36,687 nt of DNA from Candidatus Abyssobacteria bacterium SURF_5 (GTDB taxonomy: Bacteria > Abyssobacteria > SURF-5), in assembly GCA_003598085.1 (NCBI GenBank), contig QZKU01000060.1, positions 1-36,687 on the forward strand, written 5' to 3'. Each line of letters begins with the position of its first letter. Within the stretch, counting starts at the first letter, position 1. Under the pieces are notes generated by a model, which saw only the letters and a program-made list of their open reading frames with translations, did no database searches and was not told the DNA's origin. The position numbers and the translations under genes are program-made. Of this stretch, positions 1-7,520 are shown in pieces.

Positions 1-363
1 AATACCCTCTGCGACATTGCTCTATTCCTCTTTCACCATAAAAACCCTGTCTTTGTGCCCTTTCACTCACTTCCGAATGTCGGGTTGCGGAATCGCTGCG
101 CGCGCGCAAATCAGCTTGACAAGCCAAATCGACAGCAACTATAATGAAACCGGTTTACAGAGAACGAGATGCATAAGGTCACCCCGGCTCAAACTCCGGG
201 ATATTCGGACAGCCTGCACCAGAGGAATCGTCGATTTCGTGAAGTTCCTTCACGCCTTCAAAAGAGATGTCCATAGAGAAGGGTGAATTTCGTGAGGAAG
301 TTTCCGCCGCGAATCGGACGATGCAGTATTCTCAATGTCTAGCCAGCTTAGAGGAGAGAAGCT
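1..363. other. Intergenic region and long 5' leader of the ETF:quinone oxidoreductase gene
   Basis: I see no convincing protein gene here. The open frame at 17-286 has no family resemblance and overlaps the promoter. The stretch holds a GC-alternating tract near 94-107, the promoter at 116-145 and a leader of about 210 nt. The leader contains a perfect 7-bp hairpin (238-244 with 248-254, loop TTC), a short CCCGG/CCGGG inverted repeat (183-187 with 196-200), and a possible 36-codon ORF starting at the ATG at 169. No known riboswitch class is recognised. The end of the leader carries GAGGAG just upstream of the ATG at 364. Confidence 0.5.
116..145 (+). promoter_or_regulatory. Consensus sigma70-type promoter for the ETF:quinone oxidoreductase gene
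   Basis: TTGACA at 116-121 and TATAAT at 140-145, separated by 18 bp; both hexamers match the consensus perfectly. The predicted transcription start is near 152, leaving a leader of about 210 nt before the ATG at 364. Confidence 0.75.
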
Positions 364-2070
364 ATGACTGTCGAACGCGAAAGCATGGAAGTTGACGTGT
401 TATTCGTCGGCGGAGGACCGGCGAATTTGGCTGCCGCCCTCCATCTCAGACGCTTGATCGCCAAGCATAACGAAGAAATCGAGAGTGGCGCAAAACAGGG
501 CGAAATATTCAGTGATGAATTGATGATCGCTCTCATCGAAAAAGCGCAGGAAGTCGGGCTTCACGGACTCTCCGGCGCAGTGCTGGACAAAAAAACCCTC
601 CTCGAGTTGTTCCCGGATTTTGATGAAAACTGTGGCGCAGTGGATTGCAAAATCGTTTCCGAAGAAGTTCTCATGCTCACCCCCAGCGGAAAAATAAAGG
701 CGCCGATTACGCCGCCTCCGCTGAACAATCACGGCTTTTATACCGTCTCCCTCGCAAAGTTGACCAAATGGATGGTCGAACAGGTGGAGGCCGCCGGCGT
801 TGATCTTTTCGCCGGGTTCCCCGGAGTCGAACTCCTCTACGAGGATAACAAGGTGGTCGGCGTGAGGACCGGCGATAAGGGCCTCGACCAGCAGGGAAAT
901 CAGAAATCCAACTTCGAACCGGGGTATGACCTGCTCGCAAAGGTCGTCGTGCTGGGCGAGGGGCCCCGGGGGTTCCTGGCAAAACAGTTGATCGAAAAAT
1001 TCGGACTGGACAGAGGACGCAATCCGCAGACTTACCTTACCGGCGTAAAAGAGATATGGAAGCTTGCCGAGGGCAAACTGAAACCCGGCCACGTTATCCA
1101 CACGATGGGGTACCCGCATGACATGAAAACCTACGGCGGCGGCTTCATCTACAGCATGAAGGAAAACATGGCCTCCGTCGGATTGCTCACCGGCCTCGAC
1201 GCGCGCGACCCGCAGGTCGACCCGCACCGCTATTTCCAACTGTTCAAGATGCACCCCATGGTCCGCGAACTCCTTCAGGGCGGTGAGATCATGCAATACG
1301 GCGCCAAAACCGTCCCCGTCGGCGGATGGTATTCAGTGCCAAAGCTCGCAGTTGATGGGTGCGTTCTTGTAGGCGATTCCGCATCGCTGTTCAATACCAT
1401 GCGAATCAAGGGGATCCACCTGGCGATGAAATCCGGAATGCTCGCCGCAGAGACCATTTTCGATGCGCTCCTCAAAAAAGATTTCTCTCAGGCGCAGCTC
1501 GGAAAATATGAGGAAGCCGTTAAAAACAGCTATATCAAAGAGGAAATGTGGAAATGCCGCAACTTCCACCAGGGTTTCCACGGCGGCCGCTACGCAGGAC
1601 TCCTGCACGCGGGCATCCAGTTCGTTACCGGCGGGCGCGGCATGATCGATCCCATGAAAGCGGAGGCCGATCATAAAAGCACCGTCACAATCAATCAGTA
1701 CTATAACGGGCGCAATCCTGAAGAAGTGAACAAGGTCTCGTTCGACGGAAAGCTGACGTTTGACAAGCTGACCGACGTCTACCATTCCGGCACCGTTCAC
1801 GAGGAACAGCAGCCCTGCCACTGCAAGATTCTCAACCCGGATTACTGCAGCGACGCAAACTGCAAGGCCAAATACAATCGTCCCTGCGTGAAATTCTGTC
1901 CGGCCTTCGTCTACGAAGAGCAGGTCGACGAGGCAACCGGCAAGTCCAGCTTGAAGCTGAATCCGTCAAACTGCCTGCACTGCAAGACGTGCGATATCAA
2001 GTGTCCCTATGCCAATATTCTGTGGACGCCGCCCGAGGGAGGCGGTGGGCCCAAGTACTCTCTCGTATAA
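364..2070 (+). CDS. Electron transfer flavoprotein:ubiquinone oxidoreductase (ETF dehydrogenase)
   Basis: This membrane-associated flavo-iron-sulfur enzyme passes electrons from reduced ETF (acyl-CoA and amine oxidation) to the quinone pool. The 568-residue length is typical. The N-terminal FAD-binding motif is FVGGGPANLAAAL. The C-terminal cluster ligands are C512, C537, C540 and C543, with the same 25-3-3 spacing as the mammalian enzyme, followed by the family hallmark PEGGGGPKY. Six further cysteines (C485, C487, C495, C500, C508, C547) flank the site; C547 sits where many homologues have Asp (IKCP versus IKDP), which suggests a second Fe-S cluster. The ATG at 364 has GAGGAG upstream. It has its own promoter (116-145) and terminator (2084-2112), so it is monocistronic. 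No etfAB genes lie in the window. Confidence 0.93.
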   Translation: MTVERESMEVDVLFVGGGPANLAAALHLRRLIAKHNEEIESGAKQGEIFSDELMIALIEKAQEVGLHGLSGAVLDKKTLLELFPDFDENCGAVDCKIVSEEVLMLTPSGKIKAPITPPPLNNHGFYTVSLAKLTKWMVEQVEAAGVDLFAGFPGVELLYEDNKVVGVRTGDKGLDQQGNQKSNFEPGYDLLAKVVVLGEGPRGFLAKQLIEKFGLDRGRNPQTYLTGVKEIWKLAEGKLKPGHVIHTMGYPHDMKTYGGGFIYSMKENMASVGLLTGLDARDPQVDPHRYFQLFKMHPMVRELLQGGEIMQYGAKTVPVGGWYSVPKLAVDGCVLVGDSASLFNTMRIKGIHLAMKSGMLAAETIFDALLKKDFSQAQLGKYEEAVKNSYIKEEMWKCRNFHQGFHGGRYAGLLHAGIQFVTGGRGMIDPMKAEADHKSTVTINQYYNGRNPEEVNKVSFDGKLTFDKLTDVYHSGTVHEEQQPCHCKILNPDYCSDANCKAKYNRPCVKFCPAFVYEEQVDEATGKSSLKLNPSNCLHCKTCDIKCPYANILWTPPEGGGGPKYSLV

Positions 2071-2083
2071 TGCAACTTCCTGA

Positions 2084-2118
2084 AATCCCCTGTGGCCGCC
2101 CCACAGGGGATTCCTTTT
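2084..2118 (+). terminator. Rho-independent terminator after the ETF:quinone oxidoreductase gene
   Basis: A perfect 12-bp stem (2084-2095 with 2101-2112, loop CCGCC) is followed by CCTTTT. It begins 14 nt after the stop codon. Confidence 0.8.
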
Positions 2119-2167
2119 CTGGAGCGTTCCTGAACAAGAGACAGACGCCCTCGGATACCATCGCATT

Positions 2168-4660
2168 TTGAATACCCATACGGTTGATTCCCCCAGAACG
2201 GCAACCTGCCCACGCCGTGATGCACAAGCGCGGCCTGCCGCCGGCTATGCCTACGCCCTTGCGGCGATTGCCCTGATCTCCTGTTCTATGCTGATTTACG
2301 AGATCCTGCTCACCCGCATCAGCGCCCTGCGCCTGTTCTTCCATTTCGGGTTCCTCATCATCAGCAACTGCCTGCTCGGGATCGGCGCAAGCGGCACCTT
2401 GATCTCGATTTTCCAAACCTCTTGGCGGCGTCGGCCCCGCCTGTGGATCACTGTTTCTTGCGGCCTCTATCTGCTCTCTTTGCTCCTCAGCTACGTCTTT
2501 CTGCTCAATTTCTATATTCCATACAATTTGAGCCTGGCGCGCCTCGACCACTTCTTTCGATTCTCCACCTATAATGCAGTCACCGCTTTGCCATTCCTTT
2601 TTGCCGGCGCGGCCGTCGGGATGATCCTGTCTTTCAATGCCGCTCGTATCAATACCATTTATTTTGCCGATTTGGCCGGAGCGGGAGCCGGATGCCTGCT
2701 CATGCCGTTCCTCCTTCAAAATTACGGTGCGGGCGGCACAATGGCTTTCTTATCTGTACTCGGCCTGCTCGGCGGACTGATAACATTCCCTTCACGAAAG
2801 AAACGACTGCTAGTCGCATCGGCGGTATGCGTCACGGCAATTCTCCTTTTCCTGATGCCACGCCTGGACCGAAAGTTTCCCATTCCCGGTAAGGACCTGC
2901 TCGATTTCACTGATGAACTAACATTGGAGATCTCGGAAAATCCGGTATACTCAAAATGGGGACCCAACTGCCGAGTCGATCTCATTAATCTTCCGGAAGA
3001 AAATCGATTCATTTACGGTCTCGGAAGAAACCGAATCGGCCTGCCCCCGCTGCCCGATGAAAAACTCATTCTGCAGGACGGCAGCTCCGCCACCCCAATC
3101 ATCAATTTCTCGGATCATCCGGAAGCGCTGCCCGTCGTCGAGCGTTCCATGTACGCTGCCGCTCTCCAACTGAAAGAAAACCCTTCGGTCCTGGTGCTCG
3201 GGCCGGGCGGCGGCGTGGAACTCTGGGCGGCAAGAATGCACGACGCCCGCTTGATCAAGGGAATTGAGCTGAACAAGCCGATCATCGACATCCACCACAC
3301 CGTTTTGCCCGAGTATTCCCGGGTGCTGCTGGAGGACCCGCGCGTTGAATTGATTCACGGCGAAGCACGCAGCGCCCTCATGCGCGACAAGCAAAAGTAC
3401 GATGTCATCCTGATGACCTTTATCAGCACGTACACTGCAATGAGCTCAGGCGCGTACGTGCTTGCAGAAAGTTATCTGTATACGACCGAGGCGTTTGAAA
3501 ACTTGTACAACCACCTCGAGGACGGCGGGATTCTCCAAATTATTTGGAGCACCGGAAATGCAGAAACACTGCGGCTGCTCACAACAATCCACGCGGTGCT
3601 CGAGGCGGGGGGAGTGGATGATTTCGAGACGTCCGTCATCTGCCTGCGCAGCAAAAATGAGGTGGAAATACTCCTTAAGAAGGGCGGATTTACGGAAGAT
3701 GAAGTTTCGCGGATGCAGCGTTTTGTTCGCGAGGTGGACCTGGATGTTTATTACCTGCCGTATCGCTCCTTCGGTTCATTCATCGAAAGATTTGTTCGCG
3801 CAAACGATAAGGATGCCTTCATCCGCGAGTGCAGCACCAATATCAGCCCCATCAACGACGACAGACCTTATTTCTTCTTCTTCTCCCGATGGCCGAACCC
3901 GCTGAAGGTCACTCAATATAAATGGCAGTTGTATTCATCCTTTCCCGGAAACCCGCTGTTCATTTTCTTTCAGTTGGGCGTGAGCACGATGCTGAGCATC
4001 GTTCTCATCATGATGCCGCTGGGCATTTTTGCACGAAGGGGAATTCGGCAAAAAGGGACCGCATCTTTCCTTGTCTACTTTGCCTGTCTCGGCTTGGGCT
4101 TTATCATGATCGAGATAGCAGCGATGCAGAAATTCACCCTGTTCCTCGGGTTGCCGCTTCACTCAATCACCGTCACGCTCTTCTCCATCCTTATCTTCAC
4201 CGGACTTGGCAGCCTCTTCTCCGGATATTGGCTGGAAGCGCCCGATCGAAAGGTATGGCTCGTACCGGCCGCACTCGCAGTCGCCATCGCTCTTCTCGTT
4301 CTTGTCTATCCGCTGCTGATAAGATCATTCATTGAAGCATCGCTCGCGGCTCGAATTGCATTAACGATACTTCTGCTGGCGCCAGTTGGTTTGTTGCTCG
4401 GCGTGCCGTTCGCATACGGTATCCGTCTGGTGAACCGCTGCAATCCATTGCTGGTCCCCTGGGCCTGGGCGGTTAATGGCTGCTGCACGGTCATCGGCGC
4501 AATTCTGACCGTGATCCTCTCGATGAACTTCGGCTTCAACATTACCCTCGGAATCGCACTGCTGGTTTACTTTGTCGGTTTCGCCACGCTGGAAAAACTG
4601 CCAAAAGTGGCGGATGAAGGGTCGGCCGATTCCGAGTCAGCGAAGATTCAACTCAGCTAA
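2168..4660 (+). CDS. Polytopic membrane protein with a spermidine-synthase-like methyltransferase-fold domain
   Basis: This is an 830-residue integral membrane protein. Hydrophobic segments from about residue 28 to 235 carry the family-like stretch LIYEILLTRISALR. A soluble Rossmann domain follows (about 255-580) with the SAM/aminopropyl-donor-site motif VLGPGGGVELWAAR, the acidic strand KGIELN and HGEARSAL. A second membrane block (about 600-815) includes GLGFIMIEIAAMQ. This layout matches the widespread bacterial fusions of spermidine synthase to transporter-like membrane segments; their substrate is unknown and polyamine synthesis should not be assumed. The start is a TTG with no clear Shine-Dalgarno; no ATG or GTG lies in frame before the first membrane segment. 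I see no promoter in the 50 bp after the preceding terminator. The last 8 bases overlap the convergent flavodoxin gene. Confidence 0.8.
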   Translation: MNTHTVDSPRTATCPRRDAQARPAAGYAYALAAIALISCSMLIYEILLTRISALRLFFHFGFLIISNCLLGIGASGTLISIFQTSWRRRPRLWITVSCGLYLLSLLLSYVFLLNFYIPYNLSLARLDHFFRFSTYNAVTALPFLFAGAAVGMILSFNAARINTIYFADLAGAGAGCLLMPFLLQNYGAGGTMAFLSVLGLLGGLITFPSRKKRLLVASAVCVTAILLFLMPRLDRKFPIPGKDLLDFTDELTLEISENPVYSKWGPNCRVDLINLPEENRFIYGLGRNRIGLPPLPDEKLILQDGSSATPIINFSDHPEALPVVERSMYAAALQLKENPSVLVLGPGGGVELWAARMHDARLIKGIELNKPIIDIHHTVLPEYSRVLLEDPRVELIHGEARSALMRDKQKYDVILMTFISTYTAMSSGAYVLAESYLYTTEAFENLYNHLEDGGILQIIWSTGNAETLRLLTTIHAVLEAGGVDDFETSVICLRSKNEVEILLKKGGFTEDEVSRMQRFVREVDLDVYYLPYRSFGSFIERFVRANDKDAFIRECSTNISPINDDRPYFFFFSRWPNPLKVTQYKWQLYSSFPGNPLFIFFQLGVSTMLSIVLIMMPLGIFARRGIRQKGTASFLVYFACLGLGFIMIEIAAMQKFTLFLGLPLHSITVTLFSILIFTGLGSLFSGYWLEAPDRKVWLVPAALAVAIALLVLVYPLLIRSFIEASLAARIALTILLLAPVGLLLGVPFAYGIRLVNRCNPLLVPWAWAVNGCCTVIGAILTVILSMNFGFNITLGIALLVYFVGFATLEKLPKVADEGSADSESAKIQLS

Positions 4661-5234
4661 CCAGCTCTCTGCCCATCCCCTCGGCTTTTTCTAATAACCC
4701 GCCATCCTTGCGCGCTGAATCCCTCTTGTTCTCCGAACTGCAATGCTCAATAAATTCAATCGAACCGGCATTGAGCGCGGCCGCGACCAGGTTAAGCCAG
4801 GTGTGGATCGGCTCGAATACCTCCGGGGCCTCCTGCGACGTGACAACAACGATCTTCTTTCCATGCGGGAACCACACCTGCAGCGATTTCTCGCCGGTGG
4901 CAGGATCTATGTCCTCTCCATAGAAACAATAGCAGCGGTCCACCAGCGCCTTGAACTGCGAACTCACGTGATACCAGTAAATCGGCGTTCCAAGAACGAT
5001 TGCATCGGCTGACTTCATCTCCTGAAGCAGGGGAGAGAGATCGTCCTTCTGCACGCACACCCCGATCTTCTTCTTGCAGGCATCGCACCCTTGGCAGCCC
5101 TTGACGTTCAGTTCATTCAGATTTACCAGCCGCGTCTCAGCCCCTTTGCTTGCGGCCCCCTTCAAAACCGCTTCGATTACTGTCTGAGTGTTTCCATTTT
5201 TCCGGGGACTGCCATTGAAACCTAATACCTTCAT
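4653..5234 (-). CDS. Flavodoxin-fold FMN protein of the iron-sulfur flavoprotein (Isf) type
   Basis: At 193 residues it is likely a soluble, FMN-binding electron carrier or NAD(P)H-dependent reductase. The N-terminus MKVLGFNGSPRKNGNTQT is the FMN-phosphate loop of the NADPH-dependent FMN reductase family. Residues near 49-65 carry C-x2-C-x2-C-x6-C (GCQGCDACKK...GVC), which resembles the compact 4Fe-4S motif of Isf proteins from anaerobes. GTPIYWYHVSSQFK is the usual second FMN contact. AAAGGAG lies upstream of the ATG at 5234. It is 60 bp downstream of the cupin on the same strand and probably co-transcribed. Whether it holds an Fe-S cluster or only a redox-active Cys pair is inferred. Confidence 0.85.
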   Translation of the reverse strand: MKVLGFNGSPRKNGNTQTVIEAVLKGAASKGAETRLVNLNELNVKGCQGCDACKKKIGVCVQKDDLSPLLQEMKSADAIVLGTPIYWYHVSSQFKALVDRCYCFYGEDIDPATGEKSLQVWFPHGKKIVVVTSQEAPEVFEPIHTWLNLVAAALNAGSIEFIEHCSSENKRDSARKDGGLLEKAEGMGRELVS

Positions 5235-5294
5235 TCAATTCTCTCCTTTCTACACACAATCGTGATATGCCTCCTGCCGTTGTCGCGCAACCAA

Positions 5295-5639
5295 TCATTT
5301 CTCGGCTGCGGGAATCAGGCAGATGAATCGCATCAAACCTTTGCCGGAATTTCGGAACTGGTGGAACTCCTGCGGCTTTGCGAAAACGACTGACCCGGCA
5401 GGCGCCTTTTTTGGCCCATCCGCAGTTACGACCTCCGCATCGCCTTCCAAAATGAAAACCTCGTGCTCCCATTCGTGCTGATGGTAAGGCGTGTGCCCGC
5501 CCGGCTGCACATCAAAAACGCGCATGTAGAAATTCCGAGCGCCGTCGTCCTTCGAGATGACCCATCGGATGGAAACACCCTTGGCGCCCTCTTCAGTCAC
5601 TTCACGCATTTCAACATCTTCAAATTTGCAGATTTTCAT
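5295..5639 (-). CDS. Small single-domain cupin protein
   Basis: At 114 residues it is one conserved beta-barrel. Cupin motif 1 reads as GGHTPYHQHEWEHEVFILEG, giving two His, a Glu and a further His as likely metal ligands. Motif 2 includes PAGSVVFAKPQEFHQFRN with the last ligand His. Such minimal cupins are metal-binding enzymes or sensors with very varied substrates, and nothing here identifies one. GAGGG lies upstream of the ATG at 5639. It sits between a membrane glycosyltransferase (upstream, 49 bp) and the Isf-like flavodoxin (downstream, 60 bp), all on the minus strand. Confidence 0.85.
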   Translation of the reverse strand: MKICKFEDVEMREVTEEGAKGVSIRWVISKDDGARNFYMRVFDVQPGGHTPYHQHEWEHEVFILEGDAEVVTADGPKKAPAGSVVFAKPQEFHQFRNSGKGLMRFICLIPAAEK

Positions 5640-5688
5640 GCGGTTCCCTCATTTCCATTTTCAGCCAAAAAATATCACTTCATGCGAC

Positions 5689-7200
5689 CTACCGCGATGG
5701 CTCCTGTCGCAGTTGGTCCCACTGAGCATCACTGACTTCAAACTGTATAACCACCGCCTCCTGCCTCTCGAGTTGCTCCTTGAGGACGGCCACCTCAGCC
5801 AGATACTGCTCAGAAGCGCCCCCGGAAGATTTTTCCGGAATCAGCCGCGAAGAACGACCTGTCAGCAGATAGACGGCATGCGGCCTGTTCGTGTAAATAA
5901 CAACCTCCTCAGACAGGCTTTTCAGACGTTCCACTTCCGGCGACGTTTGCCATCTTTTGGCGGAAAGGCCAAGCCCATACTCGCGGCTTTCCTCAAGCGC
6001 GGCGACTCCCCCGACAACATAATAGATTACCAAGGCGGCGCAGAGGGCAAAGACAACTGATGTCTGCATAATTGAGAAGCGAATTTTCAAAAACCTCGCT
6101 CCCAATGAAAACACCAACACTATGCCGAGTACATGAAACGGCGACAGGATGCGGTTGTCGAGAGGAGTTGTCTCGTCAACAAACAGTACCGTCAGCGCAA
6201 GCATGCCGGCATAAAAGAGGAAAACCAGAAGGATTATTGATGGCAAGCGCGAAAGCGAATGACCCTGCGAATCATCCTCTAATGTTGCCGACCGAAAGAA
6301 AGCCGCCGCAATCGCACCGATCACAAGAAACACCGCCAGATATCCGGCACGGCCGGCAACAGAAAACGGCACGAACCAGCCTGCTATCGTATCCAAACCA
6401 AAAAGAAACTGGTGACGCGATATCGAGTTGATCTGCAGGTGCCGGTCAGCCGCAGTTCCTGCCACCGCAATATTCCGAACCGTCCACAGGATCATCGGGA
6501 AAACGCTAAGCGACAAGAAAACCGCGCTGTCCCGGATTCGCCCGCCAAAGGAGCTTCGGCCAAACAGCATGAGCGCTGCCACGCCGGCGGCTATCACGGC
6601 AACTCCCGGATATCTCGTGAGAAAAGCAAGCCCGCAGAAACCCGCCGACACAATTAGATACAATCGCCTGGGATCATCGAAATAACACGCAAGCCAAAGG
6701 ATCCCCAGCAAGACGAATGGGATAAAAAGCGGTTCGCTCGAGGCCCATAAATATATGCTGATCATAACTGGCGAGGAGGCGACCAAAGCCGCTCCGGCGA
6801 GAGCTACCGGATACGAGCGGGTATATGAATAAAGAAGACATCCAATAACGAAAACATTCAATCCCGCGAGCAGCACGTTCAGCCATCGCGCGCCATTCAG
6901 CGGATCGAGGCCGAGATATCCGCCACACGCGAGCACAAACGGATACAGCGGCGGATAATGCGTCATCGCGGGAACCTCGTCCAGCACGAGCGGCAGTGTC
7001 AGCCCCTTGCCGGCCAGAAAGTTTCGGGCTGCGCCGATATATTTCGCCGAATCAGGGCCGGTGCCGACTCCCCATGGGGTACCCCAGACCAGCGCGAGCA
7101 TCACCCCGAGAGAAATCACAACAAGCCCGAAACAAAAAATCTTGCTGCTCATCCTCCCTTCTGCTTCCGGAATCGAGCCCGTCTTCAGTTGCTCAGACAT
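5689..7200 (-). CDS. GT-C superfamily membrane glycosyltransferase (GT39/ArnT/PMT-like)
   Basis: A 503-residue protein with about ten to twelve hydrophobic segments and a C-terminal soluble tail. The first extracytoplasmic loop has GTGPDSAKYIGAARNFLAGK, with the acidic residue expected of lipid-phosphate-sugar-dependent GT-C enzymes, followed by THYPPLYPF as in the PMT_2/GT39 families. It probably transfers a sugar from a polyprenyl donor at the outer face of the inner membrane; the acceptor is unknown. I chose the ATG at 7200 because GGAG and GAGG lie just upstream and the ATG overlaps the stop of the 2Fe-2S gene (ATGTCTGA), which implies translational coupling. A longer frame reaching 7263 lies inside that gene. 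Confidence 0.82.
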   Translation of the reverse strand: MSEQLKTGSIPEAEGRMSSKIFCFGLVVISLGVMLALVWGTPWGVGTGPDSAKYIGAARNFLAGKGLTLPLVLDEVPAMTHYPPLYPFVLACGGYLGLDPLNGARWLNVLLAGLNVFVIGCLLYSYTRSYPVALAGAALVASSPVMISIYLWASSEPLFIPFVLLGILWLACYFDDPRRLYLIVSAGFCGLAFLTRYPGVAVIAAGVAALMLFGRSSFGGRIRDSAVFLSLSVFPMILWTVRNIAVAGTAADRHLQINSISRHQFLFGLDTIAGWFVPFSVAGRAGYLAVFLVIGAIAAAFFRSATLEDDSQGHSLSRLPSIILLVFLFYAGMLALTVLFVDETTPLDNRILSPFHVLGIVLVFSLGARFLKIRFSIMQTSVVFALCAALVIYYVVGGVAALEESREYGLGLSAKRWQTSPEVERLKSLSEEVVIYTNRPHAVYLLTGRSSRLIPEKSSGGASEQYLAEVAVLKEQLERQEAVVIQFEVSDAQWDQLRQEPSR

Positions 7201-7504
7201 CCTCGCTCCATAAGTCGCGAATAACTCGCCGGGTATCCGGCGGTTCCACCGTGATATCCGCATTCGCTTCCGTCATACAGCCAAAGCACGCTTTGCCATT
7301 CACTCGCAGCCGACACCGCAGGCAGAACCCCAGCTTGCAGTTGATGAAATACGCGAGGGACGGATCGAGGTTCTCACGAATATAAACCAGGCAATCGTGC
7401 ACGCTCATCGGGCCGTTCAGCGGGATTGAATACGTCTGGTAATGCGGCCCCTGATCGGCTGCGGGATCATATCTGAAACAGCGCACGTTTATCGTCTTTT
7501 CCAT
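7193..7504 (-). CDS. Minimal 2Fe-2S protein resembling the N-terminal domain of SdhB/FrdB
   Basis: At 103 residues it matches only the plant-ferredoxin-like N-terminal half of succinate dehydrogenase/fumarate reductase iron-sulfur subunits, which are usually about 230-250 residues. Seen: SVHDCLVYIRENLDPSLAY (typical SdhB), then C56-x4-C61-x2-C64-x8-C73-x2-C76. The first three cysteines align with the SdhB 2Fe-2S motif; the spacing to the fourth is shortened from eleven to eight. The C-terminal 3Fe-4S/4Fe-4S domain is absent, and the frame ends cleanly at a stop overlapping the next gene, so this looks like a designed short form. It lies 16 bp after the SdhA-like flavoprotein and probably carries electrons to or from it. 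The ATG at 7504 is preferred to the TTG at 7510. Confidence 0.8.
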   Translation of the reverse strand: MEKTINVRCFRYDPAADQGPHYQTYSIPLNGPMSVHDCLVYIRENLDPSLAYFINCKLGFCLRCRLRVNGKACFGCMTEANADITVEPPDTRRVIRDLWSEDV

Positions 7505-7520
7505 CGTCAATTTCTCTCTG

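Noticed and set aside
17-286. An 89-codon open frame at the window start
   Set aside because: It spans the consensus promoter at 116-145, has no family resemblance and no ribosome-binding site.
232-296. Direct repeat ATTTCGTGA (about 234-242 and 288-296)
   Set aside because: Only two copies of a 9-mer, with no further spacing regularity; chance is likely.
400-1296. Long minus-strand frame opposite the ETF:quinone oxidoreductase gene
   Set aside because: It is a shadow of the coding strand: low-complexity antisense translation and no motif.
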